27,500 nucleotides of DNA, taken from Paulinella micropora. Its lineage: Eukaryota; Cercozoa; Imbricatea; Euglyphida; Paulinellidae. The DNA lies in NCBI GenBank assembly GCA_019918135.1, contig WBZZ01006270.1:1-27500 (forward strand), given 5' to 3'. Positions 19,999-27,500 of this stretch are shown one piece after another. The translations under genes were made by a program, and so were the position numbers. The first letter of the stretch is position 1, and the number at the start of each line of letters is the position of its first letter. The notes beneath the pieces are model-generated. The model saw only the letters and a list, made by a program, of their open reading frames with translations. It ran no database searches and was not told the DNA's origin.

Positions 19999-20280
19999 TC
20001 AAGTGGTAGCACTAGTGCTTTCGGGGGCACCTACCAAGGGCTGGTCGGGCCCGGGAGAAGGCTTTTGCCATTTAGGCCAGCTAAGAAAGGTATCGAAGGG
20101 CGTCACCTGCAGGTAGCGCAGCTGCCTGACTACGGTGCTAGATGAGTCGCGGTGCGGTCGAACGGGACAAAAGAAAGTTCGGCCTTTGGGAAAATCTACC
20201 AAGTTCACTCGATGCCTTCTCTTCTCTCTTTCTTTTTTTTCTGTCCGGGCTAAGGGGCGGGGAACTGTCCCCCCCCCCAA
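19999..20280 (-). CDS. Small uncertain reading frame
   Basis: Minus-strand frame ending at 19999 with a protein-like middle (VNLVDFPKGRTFFCPV; LRYLQVTPFDTFLSWPKWQK). No ATG is available; the frame opens at a C10 run (20269-20278). It could be a fragment, a spliced exon or chance. The plus-strand readings of this stretch are T/F-rich and not credible. Confidence 0.25.
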   Translation of the reverse strand: MGGGTVPRPLARTEKKEREKRRHRVNLVDFPKGRTFFCPVRPHRDSSSTVVRQLRYLQVTPFDTFLSWPKWQKPSPGPDQPLVGAPESTSATT

Positions 20281-20537
20281 CCTACATTTTTTCCCTTACC
20301 AAGAGCGTGCGCGGTCTTGATCTTTGGACACACCTGCATAAGAAAGGGAACCGACCACGATTTCCTCTTCTGAGCACCCCGTACAGTTTTTTTTGGTGTT
20401 TTAAATTTTTTTCAAAAGCCAAACTTCCGGCGTCTCCAACTTTCTCTTTCCGAAAACAAACAACTGTTGCAATATCTTGCGGCAGCTGTGCGTGTGTTTT
20501 TTTTCATTTTTTTTCACGACGGCCCCCTCCTTTACCA
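20281..20537. other. T-rich intergenic stretch
   Basis: Repeated T runs of 6-9 and no supported gene; may be the 3' flank of the minus-strand gene to its right. Confidence 0.5.
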
Positions 20538-20918
20538 TTAAATACTGGTGTCTTCATTCACATTCTCAGCGGGGAGCATTCTGCTTTGTGGGAACCTATC
20601 ATCCCTGTGGTTTCTGGCACGTGCGTCAGCGAGGTGGTGTTTTACAACTGCTTGATTTCGCTCTTGTTGCGTGGGTTGGTTTGTTACAGGTTTTCGAAAT
20701 AGTCCATGTTGCTTGCTAGCCTTGGAGTAATCCACACGCGGCGGCCGGAAGTCCCGGTCGGCTGATTCCAGGCCCAACAGCACCAAAGCCCCGCCGCAGG
20801 TTAGGACGGTCCTGAGCGGAACCTCTTTTCTCGGCTTGTCTGATGCTTCCAGCTCCATCTTGAGCCAGAAGGGCTCGGGAATCTCTCTGCTTACCCAACC
20901 GAGCTGTAGTTCAAGCAT
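20538..20918 (-). CDS. Second half or overlapping partner of the gene at 20891-21667
   Basis: Begins with ATG at 20918, overlapping the end of the upstream frame by 28 bases. Its first 75 residues are protein-like (REIPEPFWLKMELEASDKPR; TVLTCGGALVLLGLESADRD). Upstream of the ATG the same frame gives GEWR right where the neighbour's sequence degenerates, so one frameshift near 20,925 could join the two into a single protein. The last 50 residues are less convincing and the true end may be earlier. Family unknown. Confidence 0.45.
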   Translation of the reverse strand: MLELQLGWVSREIPEPFWLKMELEASDKPRKEVPLRTVLTCGGALVLLGLESADRDFRPPRVDYSKASKQHGLFRKPVTNQPTQQERNQAVVKHHLADARARNHRDDRFPQSRMLPAENVNEDTSI

Positions 20919-21667
20919 ACGCCACTCTCCGACAAGAGGTTGTCTACCAAAGGATAAGCCCAGGCTCTAATACAATATATTGTCACCGCCTTTCCCAGGT
21001 TAGTGCGGAGCGCTCTCTTTGGTTTATCGGGGAAAGAAACGGCGTACCCAGTCACGCACCTGATCACTGCGCGAAGGTTGCGTTGACGCTCGACCAGGGC
21101 ATATGCGGTCGTTATCCATTTACCTTGATTATTTTTTTCAAAGACGGGAGGGGCTGGTATTGACGACAATGCCAGCAGTCTGGCCGCCAGGCCTGTTTCG
21201 GCAGTCAGGCGTGCTTCGGCAGCCAGGTCGCGGACAACGAGGCTCGTGCCGTCGTTCTGGCCCAGCCCTGGTAAAGCCAGCCACGCCACAAACGGGTTGG
21301 TTTGGGAGCTTCGTAGGGGGGGTAGCTGGGCAGCCACTTTGTGGACCCAATCATCATTCGGCGTTGCTAGCCCCGTCTGGATGCCCCAGCGCCTTTGTAA
21401 TTCTGGATCGGTATAGAGGCCGTCGTTCCTTTGGAAAACCAGCTCGGGTTTTGAGCTAATTTGGTTGGTAACTAATTGGGTTAGCAATCTCCGCAGAGCC
21501 TCCAGTTCCCCAGCGCCAAGGCCATTTAGGTTGATATACATATACGACCCCGAATCTGGCGTAAAGCGTGGGAGGTTTGCCGTAGGCTTGGTTTTCGCGT
21601 TGGCACGCTGGCCTTTCAAAGGCGGCTTCCCCGTAGGAGGCGGCGGAGGCCAGTTGTCTGTAGGCAT
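20891..21667 (-). CDS. Unrecognised 258-residue protein
   Basis: ATG at 21667 to TAA at 20891. The proline-rich N terminus (WPPPPPTGKPP, about residues 6-16) is followed by a basic linker, then an apparently globular domain: MYINLNGLGAGELEALRRLL (about 44-63), DLAAEARLTAETGLAARLLA and WITTAYALVERQRNLRAVIR. No membrane segment, zinc motif or enzyme signature. TTGGGTAAG at the stop resembles a splice donor, so the frame could also continue by splicing. Upstream (minus sense) are C-runs at 21770-21780 and 21836-21844. Unlike the split polymerase it is intact over its main length. Confidence 0.65.
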   Translation of the reverse strand: MPTDNWPPPPPTGKPPLKGQRANAKTKPTANLPRFTPDSGSYMYINLNGLGAGELEALRRLLTQLVTNQISSKPELVFQRNDGLYTDPELQRRWGIQTGLATPNDDWVHKVAAQLPPLRSSQTNPFVAWLALPGLGQNDGTSLVVRDLAAEARLTAETGLAARLLALSSIPAPPVFEKNNQGKWITTAYALVERQRNLRAVIRCVTGYAVSFPDKPKRALRTNLGKAVTIYCIRAWAYPLVDNLLSESGVCLNYSSVG

Positions 21668-21966
21668 GTTGATTTTAATAACTTAGGCCCATACGACAGT
21701 CTGAAAGGAGAAGGGAAAAGGAAGAGCTTTTTTCGCTCTTTTTTTTTCAGGAGTGCACCGGGCCCGAGTGGGGGGGGGGGAGGTGAAGCTGTTTGTGTTT
21801 AATTTTTTTCTGTGGTTTGTGTGTTGGCAAAAAAAGGGGGGGGGTGGTGGCCGCGCAAAAAAAGAAAGGAGAGGGAGGAGAGGCTGGGGAGAGGGAGAGA
21901 AGGGTCCCACCGTGGTCGAGAACCTCCCACAGTCGCCCATAGCCTTTTGTTTTAAATTTTTGTCAG
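21668..21966. other. Intergenic, rich in homopolymers
   Basis: Contains G11 (21770-21780), G9 (21836-21844), and runs of T and A. No gene. It probably holds the 3' end of the F-box gene and the promoter of the gene to its left. Confidence 0.55.
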
Positions 21967-22851
21967 TCAACAAAACCATTGCACGACCAGCTCCTGCCTC
22001 TGGCGTTTGAGGCGCTCACTGGCTACTACCGTGATCATGGCGCGGCCGCGCACAACCAGGCTGCGGAGCGACGGCAGACCTGCTGCTACTAGGCGCTCGA
22101 TGGCGTTTTCGTCCATCAGGCGATCGTAGGCACAAAAGTGCAGGCGTTGCAGCTTCGGCAGCGAAGCTAAATGGTCCAGGCCCGCGCCGGTGATCCGGTG
22201 AGTATAGTCGAGGCTCAGCCATTCTAGCCTGTCGAGCCGGCGCAACGTGGCGAGCCCCGTGTCGGTGATTGGGCCGCAGTTGGACAGGTCGAGCCGCCGG
22301 AGCGTCGCCGACAGCGCCCCCAAAGCCCGCAGCCCGGTGTCCGCGATCCTCCGGCAGCCGCTGAGGTGCAAACCCTGCACGCAACTGTCGGCCACGGCCG
22401 CCAGCCCTGCATTTGTGAGCCCGCCGCAGTTCCGCAGGGTCAGTTCGCGCACATAAACGCCGGCCGACAGCAGCTCGGACACCCTCGAGTCCTCGTCGTC
22501 CTCGTCGTCCCCCGCGCCATAGTAGGTCAAGCGACTGACGCGCAGCCCAGCGGTCAGCGGTCGTGCCGCTGCCAAACACCTGGCGGTGACCTGGACGCTA
22601 CGCACTACAACCGCTGCTTCCAGGCACACGGCGCGGAACACGCCTAGCAGTTGCCGGTGCAGCCTGTCGTTCAGCAGGAAATCGGGCTGCTCGAAGCCCG
22701 CCCAGAAGATCGCACGCTTCCTCACCAGCGCCGAGAGCTGCCGGCACGTTAGGGCCAGCGCCAACAGCCCGCGGGGATACAAAAAGATTCTCACCAGGGG
22801 CCACAAGCTGTCGGGCAACGCCAGCAGCAACGGCGGCCGTAATTTCTCCAT
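21967..22851 (-). CDS. F-box/leucine-rich-repeat protein
   Basis: 294 residues from ATG 22851. An F-box lies at about residues 12-50 (LPDSLWPLVRIFL...LLALALTCRQLSALVRKRAIFW). A linker with an acidic patch (DDEDDEDS, about 115-122) follows, then about five cysteine-type LRRs from 135 to 265 with the L-x-L-x-x-C-x-x-I-T-D-x-G-L pattern (LTLRNCGGLTNAGL, LHLSGCRRIADTGL, LDLSNCGPITDTGL). By family knowledge such proteins bind Skp1 through the F-box and present LRR-bound targets for Cullin-type ubiquitination. The frame is open further upstream, but that extension is low-complexity and crosses G/C runs, so I take the internal ATG. Occurs in eukaryotes and in some large DNA viruses that manipulate host ubiquitination. 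Confidence 0.85.
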   Translation of the reverse strand: MEKLRPPLLLALPDSLWPLVRIFLYPRGLLALALTCRQLSALVRKRAIFWAGFEQPDFLLNDRLHRQLLGVFRAVCLEAAVVVRSVQVTARCLAAARPLTAGLRVSRLTYYGAGDDEDDEDSRVSELLSAGVYVRELTLRNCGGLTNAGLAAVADSCVQGLHLSGCRRIADTGLRALGALSATLRRLDLSNCGPITDTGLATLRRLDRLEWLSLDYTHRITGAGLDHLASLPKLQRLHFCAYDRLMDENAIERLVAAGLPSLRSLVVRGRAMITVVASERLKRQRQELVVQWFC

Positions 22852-23359
22852 GCTGGCTGCCACCAAACTAAAAAAGAAACCAATCAGAGAGCCCGCGAAA
22901 TTTTTGGCAGCCCGATTTTCTGCTATCGGGGAAAGCGAAGGGGGGGGGAGAGGAGGCTGACCCCCGCGGCCCCCCCCCCTCCTACGCGGGCACTCTCTTT
23001 TTGCCTCCGCCCCCCCCCCTTCGCCCTCTTTCCCGTCATCGGGGTTAGCAGACACCGCAGGCCCTCTCCCCTCCCCCTCTCACCCAAACTTATTTTCTTT
23101 GACCACAAATCCTGCACTGAGCCTGGTGGAACATACTTGTCAGCATCTTTTTAGCCCCGGCCGTGTGTGCAATTCTGCTGGCTATCCGTGCAAAATCGAC
23201 GTTGCTCCGAGTGCTTGGCAAGCGTCGGATGATTTATTCTTTACCTTCTTGGGATATTACGGAGTGGATGCTCCGGCGAAGTGAGCATTTACTTGTCATG
23301 CCAAATTTGTTTCTGTTAGAGCCACCACTGTTTTTTTTTGTGTGCTCGCGTGTCTGCTC
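22852..23359. other. Upstream region of the F-box gene
   Basis: G9 (22940-22948), C10 (22970-22979) and C10 (23010-23019) lie within 170 bases of the F-box start; otherwise mixed sequence with T runs. No supported gene. Confidence 0.5.
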
Positions 23360-23600
23360 CTAAGCCAAAATCGGAGCCTCCGATTTTGGTTTAGGAAAGA
23401 AAAAGGCAAAAACGTCAGGAAGGGGATGGCAAAGAGGAGGGCGGCCAATTCTCCCCCCCCCCAGACAAAGCATACGGGCGCTGTCCGCCAGGTGCTCTGC
23501 CTTGCGCTCGTCGCCGTAGGCAGCGACCTCCTGCTCACGTTCCCCGTCCAGGGAATAGCTGGCGATTAGCGTCCAAACCGCCGGGGGCAGGCCCCGGCGG
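23360..23600 (-). pseudogene. Coding-like fragment at the right end of the 4.5-kb segment
   Basis: Reads LPPAVWTLIASYSLDGEREQ and DERKAEHLADSARML on the minus strand. It starts at the segment border with no ATG and loses sense after a C10 run (23453-23462). It might be the start of another F-box-like protein (LPPAVWTLI is reminiscent) or a lineage-specific extension of the polymerase lobe after a frameshift. Not resolved. Confidence 0.35.
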
Positions 23601-23604
23601 CCGT

Positions 23605-23729
23605 CGCCTGCACCTGCCGCCGCAGGTATTGCGCGAGCCACGGCCGTTCCCCTGGAAAGATGTGCAACAGGTACCGCTGCCGCAGCCACCACAAGCCCTG
23701 ACGTTCGATCTCCTCGACGCTGGCCTCCT
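23605..23729 (-). pseudogene. RNA polymerase second-largest subunit, middle fragment
   Basis: EEIERQGLWWLRQRYLLHIF and LAQYLRRQVQA match the lobe segment that in RPB2-type proteins reads '...A..ILQ..FLPH......K..FLGYM...LL'. It is bounded on the right by the Copia element (AGGAG duplication) and on the left by the 4.5-kb segment. The frame agrees with both neighbours. Confidence 0.65.
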
Positions 23730-24124
23730 AGTAAGTACACTAGTAGACATTAGTCTCCGGATACTTGAATAATCGTTTGCGCTGAGGCACTTTGATCAAA
23801 GGTTGAAGGAACAATAATGAATTTAATCAATAGTTAGAAACCAATGACTGAAACTCAATCTAATTTACCATAAATTTACAGTGAAATAAATACCACAAAT
23901 TTATATACTGATCTTGTGGTCAGAAATTCAAGTGATGATTCAGTATGGGCCAATCTATACTAACTGGCAACTAATTGTGAATAACGGTAATATCAACGTA
24001 ACGAATAATAATTATGATAAGAAATATGAAAATGGTAATGAATATGATCAGTCAAATATAAATGTTATGTCGTGAAATTGACCATAAAAGGTAACAATAT
24101 ATTTAGTAAATATTATTGCTTACT
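23730..24124 (-). repeat. 3' LTR (element sense) of the Copia-type element
   Basis: Matches 26455-26839 with about six differences. It has eleven extra terminal bases (23730-23740) that the other LTR lacks at its inner edge. Confidence 0.85.
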
Positions 24125-25964
24125 CTCCCCCCTCGGCATAACATATATGTATATGTATATTATCTTCAAGTTACTAACATGATTGGTCATATAAAACTAG
24201 ATGTAAACGAGCGATTCATGATGATGAAGTATGATACATGTTAATGTTGCATTAACACTAAAAATGAAAAAAAAAAATTCGTAAGCAGCAAAGGATGCAG
24301 GTCCGTGCAGCGGTGTAGCAAGTCTGTTGAATAAATTCATCCTAAGTGTCTGTAAAAGCTAGAGGCATTAAACATCAAACTGCGGTAATTTAAAAGCGTC
24401 CTTGAGCAACACCGTAAACTGTGCGACTAGTTCCAAGAAACGTGGCGTCGTAGTGACTTCGTCAGCATGTCCGCCAGATTGTCCTTCGTCGAAACGTGTC
24501 GTACGATCACTTCGCCAGCCCGTACTCGTTCTACCACGTAATGGTGTTTGAGTGCTAAGTGGCGGTGTGCGATCAGTGGCCATGCCGTTAGTTGCGTTCA
24601 GGACCGCCCCCCGGTTGTCGTTATTGATAGTTGATGGCGTCGGCAACGGAATTCCAACGTCCTTGCACATATGCAATATCGCGATTGCTGTTTGGCATGT
24701 CGTTGAGTTGGCGATCGTTTCAGCATCCTGAGTCGATAGTGCGACTGTGGGTTGGCGCTTCGAACTCCATGCGATGGCCCAGTCGTCATGTGCAGTTGGC
24801 CGGTTCTTGATCGTCGCGTGTACTCACATGCGCCCAAGTTGGCATCGGAATACGATATAAGCTCGAAGCTGCGGGTCCAAAATGGGAAGAAAATCCCTCT
24901 AGGTGTTCGCAGAAATCTGAGGATGCGAGCTAGTTGCTGAGTACGCCACGTCAGGCTTCTTTGATGCGAGTACCGCCGCGTGGTTGACCGCGTAGGTGAT
25001 GGCCGGTTAAGTCTGAGTCGCAGGCCAGAGAAGGGCGCCAAGCAAACGAGGGAGCGAGAAAACGCCGAAGCATGGCTTCTTTGCTGGCTGGGGGAGGGTC
25101 AGTCGTCGCTGTAGAGGCAGCGACTGGCTTGGCTTCTTGGAAGTTAAAATCCCTAAGCATGCCCTTAATGTATTCATGCTGATGTATGACTATGCCCTCT
25201 GAAGTCCTAACAAACTGCAAGCCACAAAATGTTTTGACTTGTCCTAGGTCCTTCACTCTAAATGAATGTTTCAGTTTGGTGAACAGGGCATTGTGCTCGT
25301 CTTTGGTATTATGAAGCACGAGCAAGTCATCAGTGCGCAGGAGTAGATAGGGGGGTAGTTTCTGTCTGCCTGTGACTGAAGGTAGGAAGAAAATGCATGG
25401 GTCTAATGTTGACTGTTTATATCCTATACTTCTCACATTAGTAGGCACATGGTCAAACCACCTTCGCCCTGCCTGGGGGGTTCCGTACAGTGCTTTCTTC
25501 AACAATAGAATCATTGAAGGGTCGCTTTTGTTTTCGTACCCCTTAGGCGGAAAGGCGAAGGCAATGTCCTTCATATCTGCATGGGAATAGGCTTGTGAAA
25601 AGTCGAGGTGAGAGATCATGAGGTCGTTGAATACAGCATAAGATACTAGTAGCAAAAGAAACATTGGTTGGGCGGTGGGGGAAGAGCATTCATATGGATT
25701 GTAATGAATGTATTCTTTCATCCTATTTCCTAAAGCTACTAGTCGCGATTTGTATTTCTCCTGACCTGTAGACTCATCTGTCTTTATGGCATCAACAAAT
25801 GTTGTATGGACAGGAGGTACATTCGCTGTTATTGCTGCGGCTCGAGGTACCCATTGCAGTGCTTTGCATTCGAACAAACCTTGTAACTCGGCTAGTTGAG
25901 CAGCATGTACCTGAGGGTGTGACTTTATGGTTTTCTGTGGGATATGTAACACTCTTGTGAACAA
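24125..25964 (-). pseudogene. Copia-type reverse transcriptase and RNase H
   Basis: The RT frame runs 25964-24951. YKSRLVALGNRMKEYIHYNP, HLDFSQAYSHADMKDIAFAF and LLLKKALYGTPQAGRRWFDH are the characteristic RVT_2 blocks. The catalytic motif reads LRTDDLLVL where YVDD is usual, so tyrosine and valine are replaced but both aspartates remain. RNase H follows in other frames: ELISYSDANLGACEYTRRSR (about 24,810-24,870) and HRHLALKHHYVVERVRAGEV plus STKDNLADMLTKSL (about 24,450-24,560). At least two frame changes; inactive as written. Confidence 0.88.
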
Positions 25965-26454
25965 ACAATAGCTGTCCTGTCCTAAGGCCTCCTCTTCCTC
26001 CTCCTCAAACTCATGAGCAAAAATGATGTGTGCGGTATGAGTGGGGTGGTTTGCTGGTGTTTGTTTCCTAAGCCTGGGCCCAGCAACTATGTTTGTTGAA
26101 GTTATTGCAGCACCATCCCATGTTTGTGGTATGCCTTGTTACTACTCCATCTATCTGGTAGAGGGAATTGTGGTGCAGATGAGGAGTGTTGGGCTGGGTT
26201 TGATGTTGCTCTGTTGTGTTGTGTCGTTTGCCGAGGTGCTGTGTTCGTCTTTTTTCTCTTGTGCAACCGTTGTTGCTGGAGTGGGAGCAAATGCATTTGG
26301 TGGGGGATGGAGTGAGCCAAAATATGGGCTTGGTTGCACGTAAAGACTTGAAGTGGCCTCGGTGGTGTGTTGGGTTTTTCGTGTCATCGTCCAGTGTGTC
26401 GAGTGTGTTTTGTGAGGAATGTGGCAGTTGGTTTGTTGGCCACCAGCCACTGGG
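25965..26454 (-). other. 5' internal part of the Copia-type element
   Basis: About 490 bases between the 5' LTR and the RT. The reading frames are Thr/Gln/Pro-rich and match no gag, protease or integrase motif. A short acidic run (EEEEE, about 25,990-26,005) precedes the RT. Most of the usual coding region is missing. Confidence 0.5.
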
Positions 26455-26839
26455 TAGTAGACATTAGTCTCCGGATACTTGAATAATCGTTTGCGCTGAG
26501 GCACTTTGATCAAAGGTTGAAGGAACAATAATGAATTTAATCAATGGTTAGAAACCAATGACTGAAACTCAATCTAATTTACCATAAATTTATAGTGAAA
26601 TAAATACCACAAATTTATATACTGATCTTGTGGTCAGAAATTCAAGTGATGATTCAGTATGGGCCAATCTATACTAACTGGCAGCTAATTGTGAATAACG
26701 GTAATATCAACGTAACGAATAATAATTATGATAAGAAATATGAAAATGGTAATGAATATGATCCGGTCAAATATAAATGTTATGTCGTGAAATTGACCAT
26801 AAAAGGTAACAATATGTTTAGTAAATATTATTGCTTACT
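26455..26839 (-). repeat. 5' LTR (element sense) of the Copia-type element
   Basis: Ends (plus strand) TTGCTTACT at 26839, followed by the CTCCT duplication. Confidence 0.85.
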
Positions 26840-26844
26840 CTCCT

Positions 26845-27500
26845 TGCTGCGCAAAAGCCACAGCTTTCCCAAACGAAACAGTGCCTGGCGGCGCGTGCGC
26901 ACGCCCTCGTTCAGCTGCCAGGAACGCTCCAGCAGGTCGACGTACAGCCTCGACAGCTGGGTCGTCCCAGCGCACCACCAACTGCCGCAGCCTGGCTCAA
27001 GAGTCCACACCCAGCGCACGCCAGAGCAAAACCATAGGCACATCACAGGGTTGGCCGACAAAGACCGCGCGCTTTAGGACGGGCTGTGCTGAATCGTTCT
27101 TGACCTGCGCACGGACAAACTGAGCTACGCACTCGCGGGGGAGCGCCGCGACGGTAGTATACGCGTGCAGCGCCACTCCAGTGCGTGCTTCGCCCAATCT
27201 GAAGCAAAATCACGCGGCGGTTTGTTTTGCACGTTGCCGAACCCCAGCGCCAGCGTCGGATCACCGCCGGCCGCGCTGCTTGTCGGGGTTTCCCCGACGC
27301 AGGGGTAGAGCAACAGACGACGCTGTCGCTTAGTTCCGATCACGGCACCCTCTTGATTGCGCATGTTTTCGACGTGGTACTCAGCCGTTGTCTGTTTGGC
27401 CGCCCCTCCCAGTAGCTCGTCCTCCTCTCTACGCTCTCTTCTTCCTCTTCCGCCTCTTCCTTATCTTCCTCCTCTTCTTTCTCGTACTCTCCTTCCTCTT
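26845..27500 (-). pseudogene. RNA polymerase second-largest subunit, N-terminal part (runs off the edge)
   Basis: An acidic Glu/Lys-rich stretch (27,420-27,500) precedes protein-like sequence with RRLLLYPCVGE (about 27,290-27,325), which recalls the 'xRLLIxPR' protrusion motif typical of Pol I subunits. VPMVLLWRALGVDS (27,000-27,040) matches the 'IPIxxxFRALGxxSD' block. LSRLYVDLLERSWQLNEGVR and ALFRLGKLWLLRS follow, matching the lobe up to the Copia insertion. TGA at 26997-26999 and at least two frame changes interrupt it. The start codon lies outside the window or is lost. Confidence 0.6.

Larger units (their letters stand above)
19085..23604. other. 4.5-kb segment splitting the polymerase gene
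   Basis: The polymerase's lobe ends with RRQVQA at 23605 and resumes with GLSDPLALQ at 19077, in a compatible frame with little or no missing sequence. CGCCTGC occurs at both borders (19078-19084 and 23605-23611), as a 7-bp target duplication would. Between them lie reading frames on both strands unrelated to the polymerase. Alternatives: an intron (minus-strand GT at 23613-23612 and AG at 19085-19084 exist, but there is no good pyrimidine tract), or a rearrangement that joined unrelated pieces. No terminal inverted repeats, transposase or integrase found. Confidence 0.5.
23730..26839 (-). mobile_element. Ty1/Copia-type LTR retrotransposon, internally deleted
   Basis: Near-identical repeats of about 385 bp (23741-24124 and 26455-26839) flank a minus-strand RT/RNase H. 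CTCCT lies on both outer sides (23725-23729, 26840-26844), a 5-bp target duplication. Removing the element and one duplication leaves the polymerase codons in one frame. The element is only 3.1 kb: no gag, protease or integrase was found, so it depends on other copies. Outer termini read AGTAAG...CTTACT rather than the usual TG...CA. Its AT-rich LTRs contrast with the GC island. Confidence 0.88.

Noticed and set aside
20142..20702. 186-codon plus-strand frame, Phe/Ser-rich
   Set aside because: It stems from T runs, starts within unrelated sequence and lacks any domain pattern.
26041..26343. Plus-strand cysteine/valine-rich frame within the Copia element
   Set aside because: It lies antisense in the deleted 5' part of the element and is low-complexity G/T sequence.

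Overview
The window reads as eukaryotic nuclear DNA from an organism I cannot place. It has sparse genes, long microsatellites (TATG, ATT/AAT, TTTA), a tRNA-derived SINE, a Ty3/Gypsy-type and a Ty1/Copia-type LTR element, and AATAAA signals. It falls into two compositional worlds: an AT-rich, repeat-laden left part (1 to about 12,900) and a GC-rich island (about 12,950 to the right edge), which is interrupted only by the AT-rich Copia insertion.

Left part. An AT-rich reading frame (coiled coil plus glutamine tract) runs in from the left edge and ends at 432. A SINE copy bracketed by ATT runs follows. Then comes a complete but mutated Gypsy-type element, 1588-11400, with 239-bp TG...CA LTRs, a CCAT target duplication, a tRNA-like primer site, broken gag, protease, RT-RNase H and integrase, an extra downstream frame, and a second SINE copy (inverted) inside its 3' untranslated part. 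Tandem repeats and apparently empty DNA fill 11,401 to about 12,950.

GC island. The largest item is a highly divergent second-largest RNA polymerase subunit on the minus strand. Its blocks lie in the expected order from 27,500 down to about 15,630. It is cut by (i) the Copia element at 23730-26839, flanked by AGGAG duplications (minus-strand sense), and (ii) a 4.5-kb segment, 19085-23604, bordered by a 7-bp repeat and carrying other reading frames: a plus-strand frame, an unrecognised minus-strand gene and an intact F-box/LRR gene. The polymerase's second half also holds four copies of a GC-rich double-hairpin element and a run of 23 C. Downstream lies a second large minus-strand frame (about 15,616 to 13,586) with hydrophobic and acidic repeats and a coiled coil, which I do not recognise.

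Interpretation. The polymerase keeps the order of domains but lacks many residues that are near-invariant in cellular Pol I/II/III. With the F-box/LRR protein, the closely packed unknown frames and the GC shift, the simplest reading is an old insertion from a large DNA virus or similar replicon, now decaying: frameshifts at G/C runs, three TGA and one TAG inside the polymerase frame, and insertion of host transposons. This is inference. No capsid, packaging or DNA polymerase gene is visible, and a decayed duplicate of a cellular (Pol I-like) gene is the main alternative. Some frame breaks may be assembly errors, because nearly all of those located sit at G/C homopolymers.
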